This document shows, piece by piece, positions 36,701-46,975 of a stretch of DNA of 64,000 bases. The DNA comes from Bradysia coprophila. Lineage: Eukaryota > Arthropoda > Insecta > Diptera > Sciaridae. The translations under genes were made by a program, and so were the position numbers. The DNA lies in contig NW_023504022.1 in NCBI RefSeq assembly GCF_014529535.1, positions 9,611,028 to 9,675,027 on the forward strand, given 5' to 3'. The first letter of the stretch is position 1; each line of letters begins with the position of its first letter. The notes below the pieces were generated by a model. The model did no database searches. It had not been told where the DNA came from and was given only the letters and a program-made list of their open reading frames with translations.

Positions 36701-39700
36701 ATCAGGACAAGAAGTTGGATTCGTACCGTAATGGTTCCGAGACGTTTTTAAGCAACTCTGTTTACGGCGGATGGATGTGTCTTATAACGAAATCGACGTT
36801 CACTTTGGAAAGAGATGCTAAGTTATCCACGGCCATCAATGTGACATCTCAGTCTGGTACTGGTCCGGCGATTGTAGAGATCCGAGTTTTAGACATGGAT
36901 TCGGGCATGGAATATGATATGATAGAGACGGAAACAACTAATCAGTGGAAACTGTTGTCTAACACCGTTGATAAACGTGTCGAGAATGCTAAGGTATTGA
37001 GAAGTTTACTTTTTCTGCGAGCCTGATTAATGGAACGTTTTCTGGGGCGTTGTTATTTACTGAGATAATTTTTTCAGATTGACGTAATGGCTTTTGTGTC
37101 AAGTGGTGCCACTCTAGCTATTGAGTATATCGAAATTACGAATCCACAGCAGGAAACGACAGTTGGAACGTCAACGGAAGTACCTACTGAGGCATCCACT
37201 GATGCATCCGCTGAAACACCAATCGAAATTATCGTTGATAAAAATTGGAAGGGGTCTTTAAACGCGTCCATTCTATTCAAATTGATTTTTAGTTTCTCCA
37301 ATTCAAATGACACGACGAGCATTTAAATAAAAAAGTGCATTGAGCATCATCCGATATTGTAGATTCTTTATTTGGATAAGGGGAACTTCTCCATAAATTC
37401 AGAAAGGAGACATCACTCATTAGTTGATTATTCCACAAATGATTTTTTTTATTGTTTTCGGCCCAATCGGCAGACTTTCGATCAATAATGTCGATCATAT
37501 TCTTCTTAGAACAAGTGCCCCTTTAGTCCTTAAGGAACAATAAGAAATTTAAATTTAATCTTTCTTATAATTCGCTAATGATACATGTACCCTTTCTGTA
37601 TTTAATTATTCAGCTGAAACTCCTTATCGCATTTGTGTCTTTGCTTTTAAGGAGCTTTATAGAGCTTTAAGGTTCTTTCGTATTTCACTAACATACGTTT
37701 TGGCTACTTAAGAAGGCAGAGCTTAGAATGTCTGTTGGGTTGGTTGTTTATTGTTCATTGAAACATGTCTAATAGGAATTATTTGAGAGAGTAGTGACTT
37801 TATGGAGTGACATCGATTTAAAAATACTGCTGACCGGTCATGGCTTTTAATGTTTAACACAGGCCTTCAGCGTGTAACCAATAAAACAAAAATCTAGTTC
37901 TAATTAACTGATAACCAAATATCCTCCGTTACTACGGCTCTACGAGTACCATACAGGTTGGCATAGAATTTTCTCACATTTTCTGTAAGGCCAGAAACAC
38001 ACGACCGTTTCCGAAACATTCGGTAAATATCATAATTTTTCTGAACTTCGTCTAACCAAAGTCAATTTTGTTCAACAGATGGACGTCTGTTTTAGTAGCT
38101 ACTCCGGAAAATGAAATGAAAACTAGTACTATCCTCTCATTTCATTAGAGACGTTGCGTCTACAAAGTTTCTCATTGGTAAATTTTCCCCCGACGCACCC
38201 GGCGGCGCCACTGGAAATATGATCAAAAAGAAAATTGAGCTCTAACAAACCTAGCAAAATTTTGTTAAACAAAGTGTAAATGACTTGAGAAATTGAGACA
38301 TTAAAGATTCGACAGAGGGTGGAAACTTCGACGCATTTAAAAACGTTGTGTGGACATAGCGATAATTTTTAGACCCGTACGAAGTACTGGGGTCTTATAG
38401 GTTTACGCATACGTTTGTAACACGTCGAATTGGACTCCATGAGTAAGGGGAAACCTATTGTGGTTGTCTAGAGATGCCAAATCCGCGAAAAAAAAAAATG
38501 TCCGTCTGTCCGTCTGTCTGTCTGCACGATAACTTGAGTAAAACGCATCCGATTTTGAAAATTCTTTTTTTTCCCGTTTGGTAATGTCAAAAGACAGGCT
38601 AAGTTCGAAGATGAGTGATTTTGGATCGACCCCTCCCGAGCTGTGGCCCAATAAGTGCTTTACGGTTTTTCGAAGATATCTCCGGACATTTAAACGTTAA
38701 ACTTGTAAGTGATACGTCAAATAAAAGGTATTTACAATACCGATCGACCAAAAAAAAAGTTTATGGAAATCGGATGACCGACTCGTGAGTTAGACCCCTT
38801 GGTGTGGAACAGGCACAGGGCGGCAAGCAGTTTTTGCTTGTAGGTCGGCCACATTTGAACATATTTCGTCTGTTTTAGCTTTATTAGATAGGTATTGACC
38901 GTACCAATCAGGGAAAAATTTTTTATGAAATTATGTTCTCCGGAGCGTGAGCTAGGTCTCTTGGAGTGAGCTCTTATCTGGCTACTCGGAAGTACAGTGA
39001 ACGTGGTGTATTTTGACAATATCTCGAGTAAATTTTGACCGAATTTCATGAATTTTTTTTTGTTTGAAAGGTATTAACGAATGTAAAGCGTCGGTACTAT
39101 TTCCGGTCTCCTAACAAAATGGCTGCCGGCGGCCATATTGGATTTTAGTAAAATAGAAATATCTTGGGAAAAATGATACTTAGAGAGTTTCTGTTAACAT
39201 GGAAATAATTTGTTATGTGTGTGGGGTTTCAGGGATTCCATATACGGACATCTATATATACCTATATACAGCTATATTGAGCTATATACAGGCATATAGA
39301 GCTATATAATAGCATATTCCTCTGTGAAATGTTTATTTATAGGAAAATATAGGTAAATATAGCGGTATATAGCTGTTTAAATAGGAATTTATGAAATTTG
39401 TCTTCGTACGGGGCTGTCTATATTGCCTCCGGCAATTTAGTTGTATATGATAACAAGGCAAAGAGTGGATAATGTAAGTGATTTTAAAGGGAGAATAGTT
39501 TTTCAGCAGAGAAGAAAATGAAGTAAGAGAAATGAAGAGTTTCACATTAAAGGCTTTTGATACGAATAGGTGTTTCGTACGGGTCGGCGTTAGCTATGTT
39601 TTTTTGTATAATCACTAGTTTGGTACGTCTTTGCCACTCGATATTCGGCATCTAAATTATACAAATAAATTCGTCTAAAATTATTGTTATTATTTTGGAT

Positions 39701-40412
39701 GTTAAAATTATGCATTATCATCGTACGTAACGTAAACCGATTTGGTTATAATTTAGTCGCAGAAAGCAATAAAAAATTTCATTTATGGAAATACCAGAAG
39801 GACGGCTAGTTTTTTTCGTTTCTAATCTTATGTTTACTTCGTTCTTTTTTCTCTTTACAGCACCGCACATTATACCGCGCAATCAACATTATTAAGTCAC
39901 TAATCACCAATTTGTTTTAGTTTTAATCAAACAAACTTAAGAGACCTTTGTTACGTAGGAGTAACTAACGGATTTTACATAAACATTTCATTGATAACCT
40001 ACCTCATTTTTCGTTAATTCCTCCAAACGTTGCTCAATCGATTTGCCTTTCTTCGACCGCATCAACAAGTAAATATTTCCAATCTTTTGTCATAAAATAT
40101 AAAAGAAAAAAAAATTAGTTTTTTTTAGTAAAAAATCCTAATTAACATATTTCGTGAGTTTAAAATGTTTCACTTCATTAAAATTTTGTTACTTTTTATG
40201 GCCAAAAATACGGTCGATGGTATAGATATTATTAAGCCGTTCGTTCGTTTCACAATATCAAACACAAAGCATCATAAATACCATGAAATATAACTTACAT
40301 CGGGACAGGAACGCAATATTTTGTCTATTATAGCAATGCCCAAAAATCCGGTTCCTCCAGTTATAAAAATATTTTTATTTTTATAATACTCGGTGACTTG
40401 TGAAGCTGCCAT
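33768..40412 (-). CDS. fatty acyl-CoA reductase
   Basis: Seven coding exons on the minus strand join cleanly: 40412-40299, 40083-40003, 35356-34849, 34782-34590, 34528-34409, 34346-33969, 33906-33768, giving 510 residues, typical for insect FARs. These enzymes use NADPH to reduce fatty acyl-CoA to fatty alcohol for waxes, ether lipids or pheromones, at the ER or peroxisome membrane. The Rossmann motif TGGTGFLG is at residues 18-25. The catalytic YxxxK is YTFTK (Y207, K211). Further family blocks are GDVSEENLGIS, NVVFHSAATLDF, IVRPSMITAAWKEP, PGW and GPQGFLMGAAKG. The C-terminal half fits the FAR C-terminal domain, and the last exon encodes hydrophobic segments that probably anchor it. A 5-prime splice acceptor just above 40449 implies an upstream noncoding exon that I did not find. 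Intron 2 is 4.6 kb and contains another gene on the opposite strand. Which FAR paralogue it is cannot be said. Confidence 0.93.
36480..36514 (+). promoter_or_regulatory. core promoter of the nested secreted-protein gene
   Basis: TATAAG at 36480-36485 is 31 bp before the A (36511) of a TCAGTG initiator at 36509-36514. This start site would leave only six bases before the ATG at 36517, supporting the ATG at 36556 as the true start. Confidence 0.65.
36556..37326 (+). CDS. small secreted protein, nested in FAR intron 2
   Basis: Two exons, 36556-36993 and 37078-37326 (phase 0, 84-nt intron, GTATTG...TTCAG), encode 228 residues. Residues 1-20 form a signal peptide (MKNALIVIALAYISTVSCAQ). The mature part looks like an all-beta jelly-roll: YMIDFNNANLTTDFDRC, YGGWMCLI, TGPAIVEIRVLDMDSG, then ATLAIEYIEITNP. 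It carries several N-glycosylation sequons (NLT, NGS, NVT). A Thr/Ser/Glu-rich linker (about 167-190) and a moderately hydrophobic tail follow. I do not recognise the family; an extracellular or gut/salivary protein, possibly GPI-linked, is a guess. The gene has its own TATA/initiator, and AATAAA overlaps the stop by one base, so it is an independent gene inside the intron of the reductase on the opposite strand. Confidence 0.8.
37326..37331 (+). terminator. polyadenylation signal overlapping the stop codon
   Basis: AATAAA starts at the last base of the TAA stop of the nested gene, giving a 3-prime UTR of probably 15-30 nt. Confidence 0.6.
37332..38372. other. rest of FAR intron 2, no gene
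   Basis: No frame or bounded repeat recognised between the nested gene and the element at 38373. Confidence 0.5.
38373..39585. mobile_element. candidate TIR element of about 1.2 kb in FAR intron 2
   Basis: GACCCGTACGAA at 38373 and TTCGTACGGGTC ending at 39585 are 12-bp inverted ends. A third copy of the terminus (CTTCGTACGGGGC) is at 39403. Inside are a GTCCGTCTGTCTGTC tract at about 38501, prose-like repeat sequence with few stops on one strand, and an AGCTATATACAGGCATAT tandem patch at about 39243-39375. No clear target duplication was seen and no enzyme is recognisable, so class is open. Confidence 0.5.
39586..40002. other. end of FAR intron 2, no feature
   Basis: AT-rich DNA with a TAACGTACG-type patch. 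Nothing bounded was recognised. Confidence 0.45.
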
Positions 40413-40780
40413 TTTTGTGTGTCTTCTAGTAGCCGCAAATGATTCAGATCTGCAACAGAGAATGTGCTTAAATTAATGGTTGTATTTATGTTGTGTGTAT
40501 AAGAGATGAGCGGGTCTAGGGTTTCTAAAATCCGACCTCGCTGATGGAAAAACCGATTTTCTTTCCTGGATCAAAATAAGCAAAAACTTCCCGACTTTGA
40601 ATAAAATAAAAAAAATTGTACCGAATGGCAAATATTTCCCGGGAGCAACGATTTTCCATCAGCGCCCGACCTGCCCTGAAGCTAATTTTGAGAAACCCGA
40701 ATTGAGACCCGAATTGAATTTTCAAAAAGCGAGAAATCGAAACTAGAAAAAATTGATTCGGTCGAAGAAGCAAGGTCACT

Positions 40781-40975
40781 TAGCTAAAATTATAGCCTAC
40801 ATTTGTGCGAAATGTGTTACTGCGCCCTCACAGAACGACGAACGCGAGATGTGTAAGGCCAGTAACATATTTCTGTTGAAAGTTAAGAGCGCACTTTTTT
40901 GAAAAATGATTTTTGTAACAAGATATCGAAAATAAAATATGAAACGCACAAACGTAGGCTATAATCTCAGCTAAA
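40781..40975. repeat. hairpin inside the hAT element
   Basis: AGCTAAAATTATAGCCTAC pairs with GTAGGCTATAATCTCAGCT around a loop of about 140 bp. A third diverged arm (AGCTGAAATTGTAGCC) is at about 41094. Confidence 0.7.
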
Positions 40976-41147
40976 TGACCATGTCGCTTAAGAATATCTT
41001 CAAAATATGATAGTTTACGTAAATAACTGATAATGGAGATTGTATGACTTGTAGCCTTGAAAAAACATGTCCTATTAAGAGGCATCGGTGCTTAGCTGAA
41101 ATTGTAGCCTTTTTTTGCGTTTGTGTGTCAAAAATAACCGCAATAAC

Positions 41148-41332
41148 GACCACGAATGTGTTAGCTTTCATCAGAAAATAGATTTCGTTGTAGTCGTTTG
41201 ACTAGCTCTGAGTGATCAGTTAAACGAAATTTTCATAAACTGCTCAGTTTTCGCAGAGCTGGTCAATCTTCTTCAATGAAATCTATTTTCTGTCGAAACT
41301 TTCGACTCGAAAGCTAACACATTAGTGGTCGT
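41148..41332. repeat. hairpin inside the hAT element
   Basis: CGACCACGAATGTGTTAGCTT and AGAAAATAGATTTC pair with GAAATCTATTTTCT and AAGCTAACACATTAGTGGTCG. An inner pair (TAGCTCTG / CAGAGCTGG) closes the loop. Confidence 0.8.
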
Positions 41333-41422
41333 TGATGCGGCCCTATATTTTCGAAAAAGGATTCTGTGGGAAAGATATCATCAAAAGTAAACTAAAATTC
41401 AGTAACAAAGCATCGATTCGTC

Positions 41423-42226
41423 TTAAGAGTGATATCGCCAAAACATCGAACAAAATCGGACATTTTGGGACAAGGGGTCACGAATATTATTGAGTTATAG
41501 CTCATTCGATTCGTTGAACTGTTGCGAGTAAAAAGTAGTACTACGATTTTCGATTACTAAAAAATACAAGTAAAACGTTCGAAATTTAAAATCGTACGTT
41601 ACCGACGTGGATACATCGAGGAACTCTTTATTTTAGTTGATGTCACTCTTATCAGCGGTAAATAATGATTAGAAAACCTCAAAAAAGCGGAGCAAATGGA
41701 AAAAAGCGATAAAATTTCGTTGATTTGGGGTAGACTCCCACTAAAGTCGCTCCAATTCATTGCAGTGAAACTTATCCAAGGATGTTTTTTCATAGCATGG
41801 TACTACTGAGGCTCTGCAATCTTACCATACATACCATGTCACGGACTTGTGTCACTGCAGGCGGTCAGGGACTTGGGAAAATCACCTATTTTTTCTCCTA
41901 AAATCACTGTTATCACCAACAGGTCAACATGGACCTGGTGGTGTGTATACTTAAAATGAGCGTCTCTTCAAGGCCTATAAGGCTAGCTAAAAAGGCAGTT
42001 TTTTCTCAAAATTGTTTCACTCGACTAATCGCAAGAAAATGATTTTGGGGCTCATTTGGCAGACCCTTACTTCTTGACCTCGACCGTCGACAACAAAATA
42101 AATTTCACCAAACGTAGTACTACGTTTTACTCGCAACAGTTCAACGAATCGAATGAGCTATAACTCAATAATATCCGTGACACCTTGTCCCAGAGCTGTT
42201 CGAAGATTTCGCGATATCACTCTTAA
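41423..42226. mobile_element. TTAA-bounded foldback element, copy 3 (804 bp)
   Basis: Ends TTAAGAGTGATATCGCC and its complement (GCGATATCACTCTTAA) bound the unit. Long subterminal arms pair: GAGTTATAGCTCATTCGATTC and GTTGAACTGTTGCGAGTAAAA against complements at 42125-42178. It shares only its termini with the 22720 copy; the interiors differ. Confidence 0.85.
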
Positions 42227-42268
42227 ATGATAATTATCAAAATTTTATTGAATACACGACACGACCCC

Positions 42269-42393
42269 CAGGGCTTATTATTCTACATTTTTTTAAACTT
42301 TTTTACATTTTTAAGAATTTTTAAAAAAAATTAAAGAACGTTTACGAAATAACAATTTTAAAAATCCAGAAATATTCCGGAAAATAAGCACCC
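42269..42393. mobile_element. CAGGGCTTATTATT element, probable copy
   Basis: This starts with the same CAGGGCTTATTATT as 44487, runs into the same TTTTTAAGAATTTTTA-rich interior, and ends near AATAAGCACCC. The right boundary is approximate. Confidence 0.5.
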
Positions 42394-42492
42394 GACGAAA
42401 GTGAATTGAAAACCCGAATCCGACAAAAATGAATCGGGTCGGCGTCAGGTTTTTTTTCGAGGTCGGACAACCCGTTCATCTCTAGTGTGTAC

Positions 42493-44486
42493 CAACAGGT
42501 TTTCATTTATTTTTATATTAAAGATTCTAAACACATTCATCAGAGAGAAAGTTCATTTTTGATGGTAAAAATGTTTAAGTGTAACATCTGAAATTTTTTG
42601 GTCTGATAGAAGACCCAAAATCTTCAATTGTGTGCACGAAAGCCAAAGTATGAGTTGGTGTTTTTTATATTATTTCTTATATATTCGATGAGGAATATGT
42701 TTTCTTGTTTCGTCAAACAATTACTCAGAATGCCAATCATACAGACGTTATATAACCATTTTTATTATTACTATTCCGACTCAATCACTTTCATTAATGT
42801 TTTATTTGTTCGAAAACTTGAAAACCTGTTTTTATTCGATATAGGATTCTGTCGGTCATGTATTCGAAAACATTAGCCAATAATTCTAATAATTTTGAGT
42901 AAATCAAAGCAATGTGAATGTCGAATGGGAATTTAGAGACCAGATGCATAAATTAACCTTACGTGTTTCTTGAATACGAATAGGAACAATGTGCAATTTC
43001 TTGAATAGAGAGTTTTATAGCAAATCTTAAATATTCATGCCACTAGCAAGATAAAATCAAATTCTCAAAATGGATTAATATACAAAAATGTGAAGAAGGT
43101 CGTTGACTGTTAAAGCCGAATAGGAAGCATAGATAGAATCATTAAGAGTTTGCATATAGGTAAAATGATGGTTTCAGAGCAGAAATGTATTCGTCTTTTG
43201 CTTTCTGTTTTCGTTCAGAGCAAAAATATCAAAATATCAATATCTTTAAGAAAAGGATCGTCATCTGTAATCGACCAGGACGACCGAACTTAGCTTTCAA
43301 TTCTGAACCCAAACCTGAATTCAACTCGAATCTGACGTAATCCATCCAGAAAATTTTAGGTTACTGTCAGGTTCGAGTCAGACCTAAAGTGAATGTTGAC
43401 GTTCGCATCAAGTTTAGGTCAAACCAATTCAGGTTGGGATGCGGGTTGAAACCGAAATCAAAAGTTTCAGGTTAAGTAGGTGTTCAAATGAAACATGTCA
43501 ACTCGAACCCGATACGAGCCTTAAACAAGACTCGTCTCTTTCATATACATAAAAGGGATCAGTCCGAAGAGTCGTTTCGGTGTCTTTGTTAAACTCAGAT
43601 GAATAGACAGTCGTTTCTTAAGGTTAACAAACACATTTTGTGGCTTTTAGTTGTAAACTATTCAGGTGCAGCCACTGCACCAAAATATATGAACTTCATC
43701 AAATCGATTTCATGTGAAATAAAGATTTATGTTTACTCATTCGATACCTAAACCTAAAGATGATTTACTGTCAACAAAGTAGTATTCTTAAACTCCCCAA
43801 GGTCGAGACGAATAAGTTAGACGATTGTGTAAGCTAATGCATTTGAAAACGACAACGCTAAAATAAACAGAAATAAAAAAAATGCAAAGTCCAAAGATTC
43901 AACGAACAAATCAATTCATCGCTTTTTATGCATGATTTTGAAATAAAAAGTTCAAAACCAAGGTCGTAATTACCAGTGCAATTTGTTCACATAATTCGTT
44001 TTTTGTTGGTATTGTTGTTGTATCGAGATGTTGTCCCAGTTTAATGTTTCAAGTGAAACTAAAGACAATATATGAGTGGATGTTTCAACAATAATTTGAA
44101 TAGACTCCATCGTGAAACATGTCTGCTATTATAACATTTTAAACAAATAAATTCTCTTCCCACAATAGACGCTTTTCATTCAAAAAAATTCTAAAATGTA
44201 AGAATTTTTAAAGAAATGAAACCAGACGTAGCAGTATGTGGAAGGTAGTCGAGATAAAAAATAAATAAAATTTCTTGTTTATACGATGACTATGCACTAT
44301 TATGTATGCAATAATTTCTCTCTGTTTATACAAGAAAATTGTAACAGACACATGATAATGTTTTAATCACACCTAACTGAATATAGGGTGGGTCGCGTTT
44401 AAACAATGATTTTATTTTTAAACGTCTAACCCAATGCTGTTGCAGAATGGTCCAAAGAATCGATTACATTGGATTCTCTCTCACAC
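42493..44486. other. gene-free stretch
   Basis: No coding frame is supported. Stretches near 43290-43530 with repeated GGTTCAGG/CCTGAA words look like decayed repeat but have no readable ends. Confidence 0.5.
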
Positions 44487-44731
44487 CAGGGCTTATTATT
44501 CGAAATTTCAATTCTTCAATTCTAAAAAATTGTGAAAATTCTTTAAATTTTTAGAGTTTCTACAAATTTTTAGAATTTCTACAAATTCCTAGGTCATTCT
44601 TAAAAATTCCTAAAAATTCTTAAATTAAAACGAATTTCAAAGAATTTTTAGGAAATTTTAGAACTTAAGATTCTTTAAAATTCTTCAAAATTCCTAACAA
44701 TCTCCGAAAAAATTCACAATACTAAGCCCTG
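44487..44731. mobile_element. CAGGGCTTATTATT element, 245 bp
   Basis: The left end CAGGGCTTATTATT is inverted at the right as AATACTAAGCCCTG. The interior is almost entirely AATTCTTAAAAATT-like self-complementary sequence. No flanking duplication could be seen, so the transposon class stays open. Confidence 0.7.
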
Positions 44732-44749
44732 CCTAACATTATATCAGAG

Positions 44750-45078
44750 AATTGAGTTACAAACAATTTTTTTTTTATTTTTTATCGATGGAGAACCTAA
44801 TTATAAGACACTTTGTCTCGTATCATATGCCAAAAAAAGTTAAAACTTTTTTTATAAATCATTTTGAAAGTCACTAAAAACACGAAAATTCGAATAGAAA
44901 TACAGTATGTCATCAAAAATTTTTGTATTTCGATTCGAATTTTCGTGTTTTCAGTGACTTTCAAAATGATTTATAAAAAAAGTTTTAACTTTTTTTGGCA
45001 TATGATACCAGACAAAGTGTCTTATAATTAGGTTCTCCATCGATAAAAAAAAAAAAAAAAATTGTTTGTAACTCAATT
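44750..45078. repeat. near-perfect 329-bp palindrome
   Basis: Arms of about 155 bp from AATTGAGTTACAAACAATT to GTAACTCAATT meet near 44914 with only a short loop. I see only about three or four substitutions between the arms apart from poly-A/T length. A transcript on either strand would fold into one long duplex. The minus-strand frame here is a by-product of the symmetry. Confidence 0.9.
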
Positions 45079-45079
45079 C

Positions 45080-45172
45080 ATTTAGCGTTGTATCAAGCAT
45101 GAATAAATTTCCATAGAAAATAGTACTGTATTTGGCAGCTGTCATTAGAAGCACTTTCGCTTGAAGTGCGTT
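45080..45172. mobile_element. right-end fragment of the 7-bp-TSD MITE family
   Basis: TTTGGCAGCTGTCATTAGAAG and CGCTTGAAGTGCGTT match the right half of the 21304 element. The left terminus is absent, displaced or replaced by the palindrome. Confidence 0.7.
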
Positions 45173-45304
45173 TATTGTACGCAACCTCACTTTACTACCA
45201 CGAATCTCTAATATCCTGCCTGCAAACTAGGAAAAACCAATTTTAGGAAAGAAAGAAATCTATTCGTTGCACTGACAAAAAAGTTTCCAAAGACTCACCT
45301 GCAG

Positions 45305-45415
45305 CAGGTAACTTTGTCTTCAGGTAATCTACATTATCTGCCGCAGCTGTATTTTTTGTGTGGGGCGCTACAGCTGTGTAAGCTATTGTAGATTACCTGG
45401 AGACAAAGTTAGTTA
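45305..45415. repeat. hairpin element
   Basis: TAACTTTGTCTTCAGGTAATC pairs with GATTACCTGGAGACAAAGTTA, and an inner CAGCTGTA/TACAGCTG pair is present. Confidence 0.8.
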
Positions 45416-46652
45416 GGTACAGCCTTAGGTCAGGCGTTTAAAAAAAATCAAATTTTAAATACGACCCACCCTACAAATATATTGTTGTAAATCCAGCAAT
45501 TAAAATCTTAAATTGGTGTTACAATAGTCGCTGCGTAATTCAATTCAAACACATGAAGCGAGAATTCAATTCTTAAGATTTAATTTAAATTGAAATTTTA
45601 CGATCCTGAGAAAAAAAAATCGCCAAACATTGATATGGTTTTTAATAGCGGAAATGCTTGTAACCTTCGAAGAAACTATTTCCTAAAATCAGTCCTCAAT
45701 AAATCGTCCCACATCGCACACCAATTTCATTGACATGCATTTTATTCAATATCTAATGTAAAACTTTCCGAAGCGGAGCATTAAGTTGACACAAATCACT
45801 TAAGATTGAAAAGGTAATGCAGCTAGTAATCCGGAAACTTGAAATTATTTAAATTTTTTCTCGAAAATTAGACAATTAATTTTGTTTTAATTATTCTGGT
45901 AACAAGTAAAATAATCATACGTTAGAGTCGGCTTAATCGACACGATCATCACAACAATAGTTCCACAAAGTCCTTGAATTTTACTGTGTATCAAAAATGA
46001 ATTGACTATAAAAACCTATATTTCAATGGAAATGAACCACCAGAAAATCCAAAAGCTTAATTGCATTTGAAATACCGGTTTTTGTTACCAATTTTTGTTT
46101 TTTTTTTCTTTCTTTGATATAAATAAGGCACTAGACAACGTAGATGATGGAAACTTTTTTTGTGGGGCTATTAAAAATATTTTTATTGTAAACATAGTAA
46201 CTATAGATATATATGCCATATGCGGTAGAAATCAGTGACGTAAGACGCATTTTATTAGTGCTCTTCTTCAGGTACATACTTATAAAGTGTTAATTTGTAT
46301 GTTGGTGAATATGAACTTTTCACCTCGAAAGCGAAAGTATACAAAATATGAGTAAGTTCAACACACTCAACATACGTTCAATTTTTAATAGCTTAAACGT
46401 AATAAATCAATGTTGTCCGTCCAACATTAAAACCATTAAATTTAATGCAACATTGCAATGACATAAGTTCGTAATTATGATCATAATTAAATATATCGCT
46501 CGACCAAGTAGGTGAATATTCCGTTATAATGTGCGCACCAGTACATTTATGGTAGAAAAAGCCGAAGAAATTATATAGTTGAACAGATATATTACCCTAC
46601 AGTTTTGTAACGCACATATATCCATCCGCGATGCCTATTATATCAGATGCTA
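45416..46652. other. gene-free stretch
   Basis: No gene or bounded repeat recognised. Confidence 0.5.
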
Positions 46653-46975
46653 TCTATAATATAAAGTTTAATGTTTGTTTGTTTGTCTGTTTGTTGGTTT
46701 GTTTGTTTCTTTATAAGAGCCCAGACGGAAAGTCCTACAGACTAGAAACTTGGCATATACCGACTAATGAGGAAACGTTAGGAAGGACGCACGAAACTTT
46801 TTTCACTTTCATGCGCTGGTTGACGCATGATTTGTTTTGCCTGTTTACGTCGTGGATGCGTTTCTTAAACGTGGAAACATTTTTGTAATGCGTGAAATTA
46901 GGGATAATATATTTTTTGTGCGTGAAAATATTTTGTCATTAAAAAAATCCCGAGCAAAGCCGGGTACTACACTAG
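46653..46975 (+). mobile_element. non-autonomous Helitron, 323 bp
   Basis: The 5-prime end TCTATAATATAAAG is followed by GTTTGTTTGTCTG, a common insect Helitron opening. The 3-prime end has the hairpin CCCGAGCAAAGCCGGG followed by TACTACACTAG, i.e. the CTRR terminus about ten bases after the hairpin. There are no inverted ends and no target duplication, as expected. The base 5-prime of the element is A. No Rep/helicase is encoded. Confidence 0.85.

Larger units (their letters stand above)
40501..42484. mobile_element. non-autonomous hAT-type element with nested insertions
   Basis: Inverted ends AAGAGATGAGCGGGT and ACCCGTTCATCTCTA are of hAT type. They are flanked by the 8-bp duplication GTGTGTAT (40493-40500) / GTGTGTAC (42485-42492), seven of eight bases identical. 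Subterminal CCGACCTCG blocks are inverted too. There is no transposase. The interior carries at least one TTAA foldback, one CAGGGCTTATTATT-type unit and two hairpins, so it has served as a landing site for later insertions. It lies just upstream of the first coding exon of the reductase. Confidence 0.75.

Noticed and set aside
44951-45190. 79-codon minus-strand frame
   Set aside because: It lies across the right arm of the long palindrome and a MITE fragment, with no family resemblance.
46675-46712. GTTTGTTTG microsatellite
   Set aside because: It is the standard 5-prime subterminal tract of the Helitron at 46653.
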